Source of the DNA: Paraburkholderia xenovorans LB400 | GTDB taxonomy: Bacteria > Pseudomonadota > Gammaproteobacteria > Burkholderiales > Burkholderiaceae | Assembly: GCF_000013645.1 (NCBI RefSeq) | Contig: NC_007952.1 | Location: forward strand, 2,046,001 to 2,110,000 | Length of the DNA: 64,000 nucleotides | Direction of reading: 5' to 3' | Part shown: one piece after another, positions 1-7,644 of the stretch | Position numbering within the stretch: position 1 is the stretch's first letter | Layout: the number at the start of each line of letters is the position of its first letter | Program-made: the position numbers and the translations under genes | Notes under the pieces: generated by a model | What the model saw: only the letters and a program-made list of their open reading frames with translations | What the model was told of the DNA's origin: nothing | Database searches by the model: none

Positions 1-1200
1 TTCTTCAGCGCGATCGGCGTGTTCACCGTGGCCTCCGTGTTGTGCGGTCTCTCGCAGAACGTCGCGGAGTTCACCGCGGCCCGTCTGCTGCAAGGCATGG
101 GCGGCGCGATGATGGTGCCGGTGGGCCGCCTGATCGTGGTCCGCAGCACCGAAAAAAGCCGCATGATGCAGGCCATCTCCACCATTACGTGGCCGGCGAT
201 TGCCGCGCCCGTGGTCGGTCCGCCGATCGGCGGTTTCATCACGACTTACGCGTCGTGGCGCTGGATCTTCCTGCTCAACGTGCCGTTCGGCCTCGCGGCA
301 ATGGCCGTTGCGCTCGCGCTGGTGCCGAACCTGCGCGGCACCGAACGCAAGCCGCTCGACGTGGTCGGCCTGCTGCTGAGCGGCGCGACCCTGACGGCGA
401 TTCTGTACGGCGCCGAACTGGCGAGCCAGCCCGGCGAAAATCCGTGGGTGGCCGGCGCGATCGTTCTCGGCGGCTTGCTGATGGGCGTGGTGGCCTTCCA
501 GCATGCGAAGCGTCATCCGCATCCGCTCGTCGATGTGTCGACGCTGAAGATCCCGACCTTCTCCGTGACGGTGGTGACGGGTTCGTTTACGCGCATCGGC
601 ATCGGCGCGGTGCCTTATCTGATGCCGCTGCTGTTTCAGGTAGGTTTTGGCCTGTCGGCGTTCAAGTCGGGGCTGTTGCTGCTCGCGAGCGCGCTCGGCA
701 ACCTCGGCATGAAGGCGCTGACCACGCGCATCCTGCAGCGCTACGGTTTCCGCATGGTGTCGATCGTCGACGTGACGGTGGCGGGCGTGTTCATCATTGC
801 GTGCGGACTGCTCACGCCGAACGTGCCGCTCGTGCTGGTGCTGTTCGTCGTATTCGTCTACGGCGTGGCGCGTTCGATGCAATTCTCCACGCTCGCCACG
901 CTGGCCTACGCCGATGTCGCGCAACCGCAGATGAGCGCGGCCAGCACGCTGTGGAGCGCGGCGGCGCAGATGACGATCGGTCTCGGCATTGCATTTGGCG
1001 CGGTGTCGCTGCGCGCGGCGGCCTTCTTCAACGGCGAAACCACAGGCCGCATTTTCACGCTCGACGATTTCCGCCTCGCGTTTCTGTTCGCGGGCGTGGT
1101 GACGCTGGTATCCGTGACGGGTTATATGGGCCTCGCACGCGATGCCGGACAGAGCATAGGCGGCGGGTCGCGCGGCAGCGAGGATCCGGCGAAGGGTTGA
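1..1200 (+). CDS. DHA2-family MFS exporter, C-terminal part
   Basis: The frame is open from base 1, so the N-terminus lies outside the window; 399 codons remain. The product is a major facilitator superfamily drug:proton antiporter of the EmrB/QacA (DHA2) type in the inner membrane. Visible are the motif C-like GPPIGGFI segment followed by SWRWIFLLNVPFG, typical of DHA2, and about ten hydrophobic segments. What is missing should be the first one or two helices and motif A. The tail is polar and glycine-rich. Substrate cannot be told. It may be co-transcribed with the GNAT gene 39 bp downstream. Confidence 0.9.
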   Translation, partial: FFSAIGVFTVASVLCGLSQNVAEFTAARLLQGMGGAMMVPVGRLIVVRSTEKSRMMQAISTITWPAIAAPVVGPPIGGFITTYASWRWIFLLNVPFGLAAMAVALALVPNLRGTERKPLDVVGLLLSGATLTAILYGAELASQPGENPWVAGAIVLGGLLMGVVAFQHAKRHPHPLVDVSTLKIPTFSVTVVTGSFTRIGIGAVPYLMPLLFQVGFGLSAFKSGLLLLASALGNLGMKALTTRILQRYGFRMVSIVDVTVAGVFIIACGLLTPNVPLVLVLFVVFVYGVARSMQFSTLATLAYADVAQPQMSAASTLWSAAAQMTIGLGIAFGAVSLRAAAFFNGETTGRIFTLDDFRLAFLFAGVVTLVSVTGYMGLARDAGQSIGGGSRGSEDPAKG

Positions 1201-1239
1201 CGTCGGCGCGCGCTTTGACAGAGCAGACGGAGATACGCG

Positions 1240-1674
1240 GTGCAAACACACGAGTTGACGATTTCGAGCAACAAGGCCGATCTTGAGATGGAGACGGTCT
1301 ACACCTTCCTGTCGCAAGAGACCGCGTGGGCCAAGGGCATGCCGCGCGAGACGTTCGAGCGGGCCGTCGCGGGCTCGCTATGTTTCGGCGGCTATATCGA
1401 AGGCCGGCAGGTCGCGTTCGCGCGCCTGATCACGGACGGCGCGACCTTCGCGTACCTGTGCGATGTATTCGTGCTGCCGGATTATCGCGGCAAGGGATAC
1501 GCGTCCAGGTTGATGAAGCACGTGTTCGCCAGTCCGTCGCTCCAGGGTTTGCGAAGAATCGTGCTGGTGACGACAGACGCGCATCACGTGTACGAGCCGC
1601 ACGGCTTCACGGGGCTCGCGAATCCGGAGCGTTATATGGAGTTGCATAACCCGGACGTCTACAAGGCGGCCTGA
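1240..1674 (+). CDS. GNAT-family N-acetyltransferase
   Basis: A 144-residue single-domain acetyltransferase. The acetyl-CoA binding signature is seen as LPDYRGKGYASRLMKH at about residues 84-99, after the beta-4 strand (AYLCDVFV), and the C-terminus has the usual YEPHGF segment. The GTG start at 1240 is preferred because GGAGA lies 7-8 bases upstream; an in-frame ATG at 1288 would cut into the first strand. The acceptor substrate is unknown; compact GNATs of this kind often modify small amines or antibiotics. It lies 39 bp after the exporter gene and could share its transcript. Confidence 0.88.
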   Translation: MQTHELTISSNKADLEMETVYTFLSQETAWAKGMPRETFERAVAGSLCFGGYIEGRQVAFARLITDGATFAYLCDVFVLPDYRGKGYASRLMKHVFASPSLQGLRRIVLVTTDAHHVYEPHGFTGLANPERYMELHNPDVYKAA

Positions 1675-1696
1675 GCGTAATGCGGGTGTACCCGCT

Positions 1697-2485
1697 GTGC
1701 TGTCATCGGTGTGCCACGTTGGACGGTTAATTTGCTGCCAGAACAGCAACCGCAGAAGAACCGTCCCCAGCCCATGCCACAGCATTCCGCGCGCGACAGC
1801 CGCAGCGATTCCCTCAACGGCGGCTGCCTTGTTTAAGGCTGCTTCCGCCAGCGCGCTGCTCAATGCTTTCCTTTCCGCGATGCAGATCGCCATTGGCCTG
1901 ATGGCGGATTCGGACGGCCTCTTTGCCGACGGCGTCCACACCCTGAGCGACCTCGCGGCCGACAGCGTGGTGCTGATCGTGCTGTACCTCACCACCAGAC
2001 ACCGGCGCGCGAAGCCGCGCATGGCCGGCAACAGCGGCGACCGCGGCATCGAGCAGGCACTGGCCGCGCTGTTCATCGCCGCCGTGCTGACGATCACCGC
2101 CGTCGATATGCTCTGGACCAGCATCGCGCAAACCTCCACGCTGAGCGGCGGCACCGCGCTGCATATCGGCGCGCTTGCCATCAGCGGTTTCGTGATGCTC
2201 GCAAAGGAAGCCCTGTTTCGCTATCTGCGGGCCGAAGGCGCGCGCACCGGTTCTGCGATTCTGCTGGCAAGCGCGTGGCATGCGCGTGTGGACGCGGTGT
2301 CGGCGTTGGTCGCAACGCTGGGCCTCGCCGGCAGTCTGGCCGGCATGCCGATGCTGGATCACATTGCCGGCGCGGCGATCGGTCTGATGATCATGCGCAT
2401 GGGCTACACCAGCGGCCGGAGCGCGTTGAAACAACTGTTCGCCGGCGCGCCGGGCAACACGCCCGCCGGCCAGGCGGCTGAATAG
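1697..2485 (+). CDS. Cation diffusion facilitator (CDF) transporter
   Basis: A membrane divalent-cation/proton antiporter of the CDF family (Zn, Fe, Mn or Co). Two HxxxD metal sites are visible: DGVHTLSD in the second helix and WHARVDA in the fifth, with about six hydrophobic segments. The protein ends soon after helix 6, so the usual C-terminal cytoplasmic dimerisation domain is absent. The start is doubtful: GTG at 1697 gives a cysteine-rich, unconvincing leader of about 40 residues, while a more natural ATG at 1774 is in another frame that stops at 1834 just as the family homology begins. Either a TTG near 1828 is used or a small frameshift is present. Confidence 0.75.
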   Translation: MLSSVCHVGRLICCQNSNRRRTVPSPCHSIPRATAAAIPSTAAALFKAASASALLNAFLSAMQIAIGLMADSDGLFADGVHTLSDLAADSVVLIVLYLTTRHRRAKPRMAGNSGDRGIEQALAALFIAAVLTITAVDMLWTSIAQTSTLSGGTALHIGALAISGFVMLAKEALFRYLRAEGARTGSAILLASAWHARVDAVSALVATLGLAGSLAGMPMLDHIAGAAIGLMIMRMGYTSGRSALKQLFAGAPGNTPAGQAAE

Positions 2486-2504
2486 AAGCTGGAACGGACT
2501 CGCG

Positions 2505-3383
2505 TCAGCCGTAAGCGCGTTCGCGCATCCACTTCGTCATGATCCATTTGTCGCCGGCGAGCACCGGCGCACCGCCGTGCAAGGTCAACGGATCGAGTTG
2601 ACGCCGGTCGTTCATATAGCGGAAATACACCGCACCACCCTGACTTGCCGCGACCGACATGCCCGCTTCCGGGAAAATCGTTTCACCGCCGTCGGGCACG
2701 TCGTTCAGATAGATCACGAGCGTGGCCACGCGCTGGCCGCCCTGCGCGGTATGCACCGCACTGCCGGGTTGATCGGGCGGGAAGTAGTCGAAATGCGGGC
2801 GGTATTCGCCGGTCGTGCCGTAGTGCAGAATCTGCAAGCCTTCGCCGTTTTCGACCGGCCAGTTCATCAGACTCGAAATGCGCCGGTCCATCCGCTCGAT
2901 GAACGGATCTTCGCCGCGTTGATACCAGATTCCCTCGCTGGTGCGGTTGCGGATCACGTCCTCCTTGCCGGTGGCCGGATTCACCGTGGTGGAGCGTTTC
3001 AACCGATGCCGCGAGCGTTCGATCATCTCCGCGCATTCGTCGGGTGACAGCACGTCCGCGAACACGATCACTTGCGGCCGCTCGCAGCGCATCACCACAC
3101 GCACGTCGCGATCGTACGCCCGGATCAGATTGCCGCGCGCAACCGGCGGATCGTCGTACTGATAGGTTTGCGGCGCGGCTTTGGCAAGCGCCGCTTCGGT
3201 CGCGGCGGCCGCGGCAAAGGCGGGATTCGCCGGGTTCTGGCCGAAGGTTTTATGCACGGCGACGCGCGCGGCGTCGGTGGCGAAACCGGCCTGCACCATC
3301 GCGTCGATCATCGAATCCGGACTGCAGCCGCGCGCCACGTTGCTGCTCAGCCACTCTTCCCATGCGGCATCTACTACTGGCAT
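2505..3383 (-). CDS. 2OG-Fe(II) oxygenase, prolyl 4-hydroxylase-like
   Basis: A 292-residue non-haem iron dioxygenase that should use 2-oxoglutarate, Fe2+ and O2 to hydroxylate a protein or peptide residue. The catalytic core is visible: HFD at about residues 197-199, the distal His at 269 (DPLTLHGG) and the 2-oxoglutarate lysine at 279 (GDKWIMTKW). The N-terminal 100 residues form a separate helical region. The ATG at 3383 is chosen because GAGGAAG lies just upstream; in-frame ATGs at 3398 and 3419 have no such site. A heptamer tandem repeat lies in its 5' leader. The target protein is unknown. Confidence 0.88.
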   Translation of the reverse strand: MPVVDAAWEEWLSSNVARGCSPDSMIDAMVQAGFATDAARVAVHKTFGQNPANPAFAAAAATEAALAKAAPQTYQYDDPPVARGNLIRAYDRDVRVVMRCERPQVIVFADVLSPDECAEMIERSRHRLKRSTTVNPATGKEDVIRNRTSEGIWYQRGEDPFIERMDRRISSLMNWPVENGEGLQILHYGTTGEYRPHFDYFPPDQPGSAVHTAQGGQRVATLVIYLNDVPDGGETIFPEAGMSVAASQGGAVYFRYMNDRRQLDPLTLHGGAPVLAGDKWIMTKWMRERAYG

Positions 3384-3458
3384 AACTTCCTCGCTCATCC
3401 GCTTGAAGAAATACAGCATCACTTCGCAGAATGATAGCAAGCGTGCGCTGCGGGGCGC

Positions 3459-3514
3459 GGCTCTTGGCTCTTGGCTCCTGGCTCCTGGCTCCTGGCTCCT
3501 GGCTCCTGGCTCTT
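3459..3514. repeat. Heptanucleotide tandem repeat, 8 units
   Basis: Eight adjacent 7-bp units on the + strand: five copies of GGCTCCT flanked by GGCTCTT variants (two on the left, one on the right). It sits between the stop of the NTF2-like gene and the oxygenase start, about 75 bp upstream of the latter. Read on the minus strand each unit is AGGAGCC and so contains a Shine-Dalgarno-like core. Seven is not a multiple of three, so gain or loss of a unit would shift any frame read through it. Confidence 0.95.
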
Positions 3515-3524
3515 GGCCCAAGCC

Positions 3525-4004
3525 TCAGGCGCGCGGTTGCCGGCGCCGGTAGACGTCGAGGCCCTTTCGCGCCTGCGCGCGGATGGCGCGCTGCACGAGC
3601 GGTGACCAGCCGAGCAGCGTTCCTTTGAGGCCCAATGCCTGACGCGTCCAACTCCATAAGTCAAAGCTGTCGCGATGTTCGACGATGCGGCCGTCGCGGA
3701 ACACGAAGCGCGCGTCGATGCGGTTGACCACCGCGCGCCCCGTCTGACCGAAGAGATAACTGGCGATCCAGCGGGCGCGGCCGCTGCGGTCGTCCGCTTC
3801 GACGCCCTCGAACGTCAGCGAAAAATTCTGCGCGCGCGCCACCAGCATGCGCCACATGTCGCGCGCTTCGTCGCCGTGCAACTCGCCGAACGCCGGGTCG
3901 CTGAAGACGACGTCGTCGGCATAACAGGCCACCATGCTTTCGGCGTCGCGTTGCTGAAACGCCGTGTAGAAACGCTGGATCAGTTCGGTGTTGGGATGGC
4001 TCAT
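3525..4004 (-). CDS. NTF2-like (SnoaL-fold) protein
   Basis: A 159-residue single-domain protein of the nuclear transport factor 2 superfamily: an N-terminal helix pair (IQRFYTAFQQRDAESMVACYADDVVFSDP) then curved sheet strands and a C-terminal basic tail. Such folds bind small hydrophobic ligands or act as isomerases; no specific activity can be assigned. ATG 4004 (MSHPNTEL) is chosen because homology begins there, although the ribosome site is weak. It is upstream of the oxygenase on the same strand, but the 140-bp spacer with the heptamer repeat argues against tight coupling. Confidence 0.85.
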   Translation of the reverse strand: MSHPNTELIQRFYTAFQQRDAESMVACYADDVVFSDPAFGELHGDEARDMWRMLVARAQNFSLTFEGVEADDRSGRARWIASYLFGQTGRAVVNRIDARFVFRDGRIVEHRDSFDLWSWTRQALGLKGTLLGWSPLVQRAIRAQARKGLDVYRRRQPRA

Positions 4005-4126
4005 TGTTTTGATATCGTGCGTTGCCCGGTTAAGAAGGCGATCCGGAAAGCGGCCCGCCAGACAATAGACGGCGGACACGCAGCACACGATAGCGGAAAA
4101 CCGCGCTCACGGGGTGATGCGGTATC

Positions 4127-5725
4127 CTATCCGTTCGACGCCACGCCACGCGCCCGCGCGGCTTCGCCCCTGCCGGCCAGCAGCCAGACACCGCCCGCGA
4201 TCGACACCGCGACGGCCGCCGCCAGCCCCAACGCGGCGGCAAAGCCGCTCGCAAAGCTCGCGTGCGCCGCCGCCAGCAGCATGGTCCGCATCGCGGGCGG
4301 CAGCGTCGCGGTGGCCTGCGCGGCATCGCCGGCCAGCACGCGCGACATGAAGCCGGCATCGAGCGCGCCCTTCACCTCCGCGGTAAGCGGCACGGCCGCG
4401 ACGAACGCCGCGTGGGTACGCGCCGCGAGCACTGCGCCGAGCACCCCGACCGACGTGACGATGGCCGTGAAGCGCGTCGTCGTGCTGATACCGGAGGCCA
4501 TGCCGGTCCGATCCGGCGGCACACAAGCCATGATCGCCTTCTGCGTGTCGCCGTTCAGAATCCCCGCGCCGAGCCCCGTCACGATCATGCCGAACGCGAC
4601 CAGCAGATAGCGCTCGCCGCCCGCAGTCAGCGCGGTCAGCAGATTGCCGAGCGCGATCAGCAGCAGTCCCGTGGACAGCAAGCTCATGCTCGACATACGC
4701 TTGCCGAGCGCGGCGCCGATGTACGGTCCGAGCACCATCGAAAGCGCGAACGGCAGCATGCCGACACCCGCCGCCACGGCCGACAGACCGAACGCGTTCT
4801 GCAAATACAGCGGCAGGAACGTCATCATCACCTGTGCGCAGGCGGCGTAGCCGAACATGGCGAGCACCGCGGCGACAAAGCGCGGCTGCCGGAACAGCGT
4901 GAGATCGACCATCGCATGGGCGCGCAGCCGCTGCACCTGGACAAAGGCGCCGAACAGCAGCGCGCAGGCCGCGAACCGCGTGGCGGTGGGCCAGCTCGCG
5001 AGGCCGTCGGCGGGCACTTCGATCAACGCCCAGATGCCGAGAGCCAGCGCAATGCCGAACAGCAGGCTGCCGGCAATATCGAGCGGACCGGGGTTCGGAT
5101 TGCGCGACTCGCCGATCGCGCGTGAGGCGCACCATGCGAGCACTGCGCACACGGGCAGATTCAGCAGAAAGATCCAGCGCCAGCCAAGCCATTGCGTGAT
5201 GACGCCGCCCACCAGCGGCGCGACCGTGGTGGCGAGGCCCATGCAGGTGCCCCACACGGCCCACGCGCGCACGCGAGCCGGGCCCTCGTGAAACGTGTTC
5301 GCGATCACGGCGAGCGCGGCGGTGAGCAGCATCGCGGCGCCGACGCCTTTGATCGCGCGCGCGACGTTCAGCACCGCTGCCGTCGGCGCCACGCCGCAAC
5401 CGAGCGACGCCAGAAAAAACACCGCGAGCCCGAGCAGCAGCATTTTCTTGCGGCCGACGCGGTCGGCGAGACCGCCCGCGGGCAGCAGGCACGACGCAAA
5501 CGCGACCATATACGCGCTGACGACCCATTCGACCGCGGCGAAACTCGCGTGGAACGAGCGCGCGATCGAAGGCAGCGAGACCGCCACGACATTGGTGTCC
5601 AGCACGATCAGCGCACAGGTGGCCGATGCGGTGACCAGCACGAAGCCGGGGTTGACGGGTCGCGTGGCCGGCGCCGATGGTGGCGATGAAGGCGGCACTG
5701 CGCGGCGTGCGAAGAGAGGCGGCAT
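4127..5725 (-). CDS. DHA2-family MFS exporter
   Basis: A 532-residue, 14-helix proton-driven exporter. Motif A-like GGLADRVGRKKML follows helix 2, and the DHA2 hallmark WRWIFLLNLPV is present. The N-terminus has a Pro/Ala-rich cytoplasmic tail. ATG 5725 is used; a GTG nine bases further upstream is possible and neither has a clear ribosome site. It is transcribed divergently from the LysR regulator starting at 5835, with 109 bp between, so that regulator probably controls it. The substrate is unknown. Confidence 0.9.
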   Translation of the reverse strand: MPPLFARRAVPPSSPPSAPATRPVNPGFVLVTASATCALIVLDTNVVAVSLPSIARSFHASFAAVEWVVSAYMVAFASCLLPAGGLADRVGRKKMLLLGLAVFFLASLGCGVAPTAAVLNVARAIKGVGAAMLLTAALAVIANTFHEGPARVRAWAVWGTCMGLATTVAPLVGGVITQWLGWRWIFLLNLPVCAVLAWCASRAIGESRNPNPGPLDIAGSLLFGIALALGIWALIEVPADGLASWPTATRFAACALLFGAFVQVQRLRAHAMVDLTLFRQPRFVAAVLAMFGYAACAQVMMTFLPLYLQNAFGLSAVAAGVGMLPFALSMVLGPYIGAALGKRMSSMSLLSTGLLLIALGNLLTALTAGGERYLLVAFGMIVTGLGAGILNGDTQKAIMACVPPDRTGMASGISTTTRFTAIVTSVGVLGAVLAARTHAAFVAAVPLTAEVKGALDAGFMSRVLAGDAAQATATLPPAMRTMLLAAAHASFASGFAAALGLAAAVAVSIAGGVWLLAGRGEAARARGVASNG

Positions 5726-5834
5726 ACGGACCACTATGACGGGTGGAAAGTCACCTGATAGTAGCGAGACCTCTGTTTCCTGTCATTGGCATAAAATCAC
5801 AAAATAATTAGTCTATTGGAAATACATAAAAATC

Positions 5835-6710
5835 ATGCGGCAACTCGAACTCCGCCATATCCGTGCTTTCGTCCGCGTCGCGAAACAGCTTCATTTCTCG
5901 CGCGCCGCCGAAGAATTAGGGATCACCGCGCCGTCGCTGACCAAGCTGATTCAGGAAGCCGAACGGCTGCTCGGCGTGCGGCTCTTTCATCGCACCAAGC
6001 GCTCGGTCACGCTGAGCGCGGCAGGCAGCGCGTATCTCGCCGAGGCGCTCGTCGCGCTCGATCATCTCGCGCGCGGCGAAGAGCGCGCGGTGCTGGCCGA
6101 GCGCGGCGAACTCGGGCAGATCGAAGTCGGCTACGTGGCGTCCGCGGCTTATGCGGGCGTGTTGCAGCGGGACGTGGGCGGATTTCGAGGCACGCATCCG
6201 GGCGTCGACATTTCGATCCGCGAGGTGCCAATGGACAACGTCGCCGCCATGCTGCGCGACGGCCTGCTCGATGCGGCCTACGTGCGCCCGCCCATGCCGC
6301 TCGCCGACGGCATTCAGGCCGCGACCGTGCATCGCGACCAGTTCGTCCTCGCGCTGCCGGCCGACTGCGCGCTGGCGGCCTCGGCAAGCGTCAAACCAGC
6401 GCAACTGCGCGACCAGTGCTTCGTGCTGCCGGAACAGGAAGCCGGCACGTTCGAAGTGGCACGGCGCGGCCGCTTCTCCGCGCGGCTCGGACCGCGGCCC
6501 GGCACGCTCGCGTCGGTGCTCGCCTGTGTTTCGCTGGGCGGCTACGTCGCCGTCGTGCCGCATACGCTGGCCGAATGCATCGCGTTGCCGGGTGTGGTGT
6601 ACCGCGGTATCGCCGGTCAACCTATCGCGTCGGAGATCGCAATCGCCTTCCGGAAGTACGAACGGGCCCCGGCCGTGAAGGCGTTTCTCGACTTCGCCCG
6701 GCGCAAGTGA
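5835..6710 (+). CDS. LysR-family transcriptional regulator
   Basis: A 291-residue LTTR. The N-terminal winged helix-turn-helix is clear (FVRVAKQLHFSRAAEELG, then TKLIQEAERLLGVRLF), followed by a periplasmic-binding-protein-like effector domain from about residue 90. It is divergent from the DHA2 exporter gene, the usual arrangement for an LTTR that activates its neighbour in response to the exported compound or a relative. The shared AT-rich spacer at 5726-5834 should hold the operator. The inducer cannot be inferred. Confidence 0.92.
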   Translation: MRQLELRHIRAFVRVAKQLHFSRAAEELGITAPSLTKLIQEAERLLGVRLFHRTKRSVTLSAAGSAYLAEALVALDHLARGEERAVLAERGELGQIEVGYVASAAYAGVLQRDVGGFRGTHPGVDISIREVPMDNVAAMLRDGLLDAAYVRPPMPLADGIQAATVHRDQFVLALPADCALAASASVKPAQLRDQCFVLPEQEAGTFEVARRGRFSARLGPRPGTLASVLACVSLGGYVAVVPHTLAECIALPGVVYRGIAGQPIASEIAIAFRKYERAPAVKAFLDFARRK

Positions 6711-6774
6711 TGCTGGTCTGAAACCGGCGCAATGCGCCGGCAAACGGCTTCTGTTCAACACACCGGCCGCGTTT

Positions 6775-6798
6775 CGTTATATCCTGCCGAATATCACG
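6775..6798. promoter_or_regulatory. ModE-type operator, copy A
   Basis: CGTTATAT-N8-ATATCACG: an inverted repeat with one mismatch to a perfect CGTTATAT/ATATAACG pair. It resembles the Mo-box bound by ModE-family regulators. It lies about 100 bp upstream of the GTG at 6900. The same half-sites with identical 8-bp spacing recur at four more places before neighbouring genes. Confidence 0.7.
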
Positions 6799-6899
6799 GT
6801 AGCCTTCGTGGTGCGTGGCCGTGCGTCTTCGGGCGAACGTTCAGCCGGTCTGTCAGCCGCGCGCGACGAGGCACAACTAGCAAGCAGGAGCCACTAGCG

Positions 6900-7496
6900 G
6901 TGCGCAGCCGATCCAGTTCAACCCGTCCGGCAGGACGCCTCGGGCGCTTGCCGAACGAGCTTTCGTCGACCATCGTCGCGGTGAAGTCGGCGTCCGAGCG
7001 CGGCCGCGCCGAATCGATCCGCGATGTGGTCGACGCCTACCGGCGCCTTTACGGCAGCGTGCAGCGTTTCGTGCTGATGCTGACCGACGACCAGTTGAAT
7101 TTCGCCTCGGTGGGCACGTCCGGATCGCACTCGCTGAACCAGTTGCTGTCGATCCTCGCCGAGCACGCAAGAGGCGCCGCTTTCGTGCGTCTGCGCGATC
7201 TGAAAGCGGCGATCGAGGAAGCACGCTCAGCCGAACAGCTGCGCGACGCGATTTTTTCGGACCTGTTCAGCAACGATCTGGCGGCGCTGCGCAAGGTGGT
7301 CACCGAACTCGAACGGCTCGATGCGGCCTTTGTGGGCCTGTGCGTCGGCCACGTGCTCGAACAGCACGCGCGGGCGGCGGACGAAACGCGGCCGGCCGGC
7401 GGCAAACGTGCCAACGCTTCGAGCAGAACGGACGCCACTGCGGCCCGGCGCAAGACGCGCGTCGCCGAGCCCGCCCTCGCCCGCTCCAACGACTGA
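6900..7496 (+). CDS. Uncharacterised helical protein in the Mo/W island
   Basis: I do not recognise this 198-residue protein. It begins with a short basic Ser/Arg stretch, continues as predicted helices through about residue 150 (the LNQLLSILAEHARGAAFV and LAALRKVVTELERLDAAFVGL stretches are amphipathic), and ends in a low-complexity Ala/Arg/Thr tail. It has no cysteines apart from one late residue, no signal peptide and no membrane segment. GTG 6900 is chosen because AGGAG lies 9 bases upstream; the frame is open further upstream but would run through the ModE-type box. Its promoter carries that box, which links it to molybdenum or tungsten supply. Confidence 0.75.
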   Translation: MRSRSSSTRPAGRLGRLPNELSSTIVAVKSASERGRAESIRDVVDAYRRLYGSVQRFVLMLTDDQLNFASVGTSGSHSLNQLLSILAEHARGAAFVRLRDLKAAIEEARSAEQLRDAIFSDLFSNDLAALRKVVTELERLDAAFVGLCVGHVLEQHARAADETRPAGGKRANASSRTDATAARRKTRVAEPALARSND

Positions 7497-7534
7497 TTCA
7501 CGACCGCCGCAAATGAACGCTTTCTCTCGCCCAC

Positions 7535-7558
7535 CGTTATATCTTTCCGAATATATCG
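7535..7558. promoter_or_regulatory. ModE-type operator, copy B
   Basis: CGTTATAT-N8-ATATATCG, one mismatch from a perfect inverted repeat. It is 86 bp upstream of the DUF2325 gene start and 38 bp after the stop of the preceding gene, so it probably marks a separate promoter for the DUF2325 gene. Confidence 0.72.
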
Positions 7559-7644
7559 CCGACCCCGCTCGCGCGGCAGAGGTGCGCGGCGTGCGCCGCT
7601 CGCACTTTCGTTCCGCCTGACACCGAACCGGATTCGAGATTCCC

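Noticed and set aside
3459..3514. Heptamer array considered as a CRISPR-like repeat
   Set aside because: Units are 7 bp and directly adjacent with no spacers; no cas genes are present.
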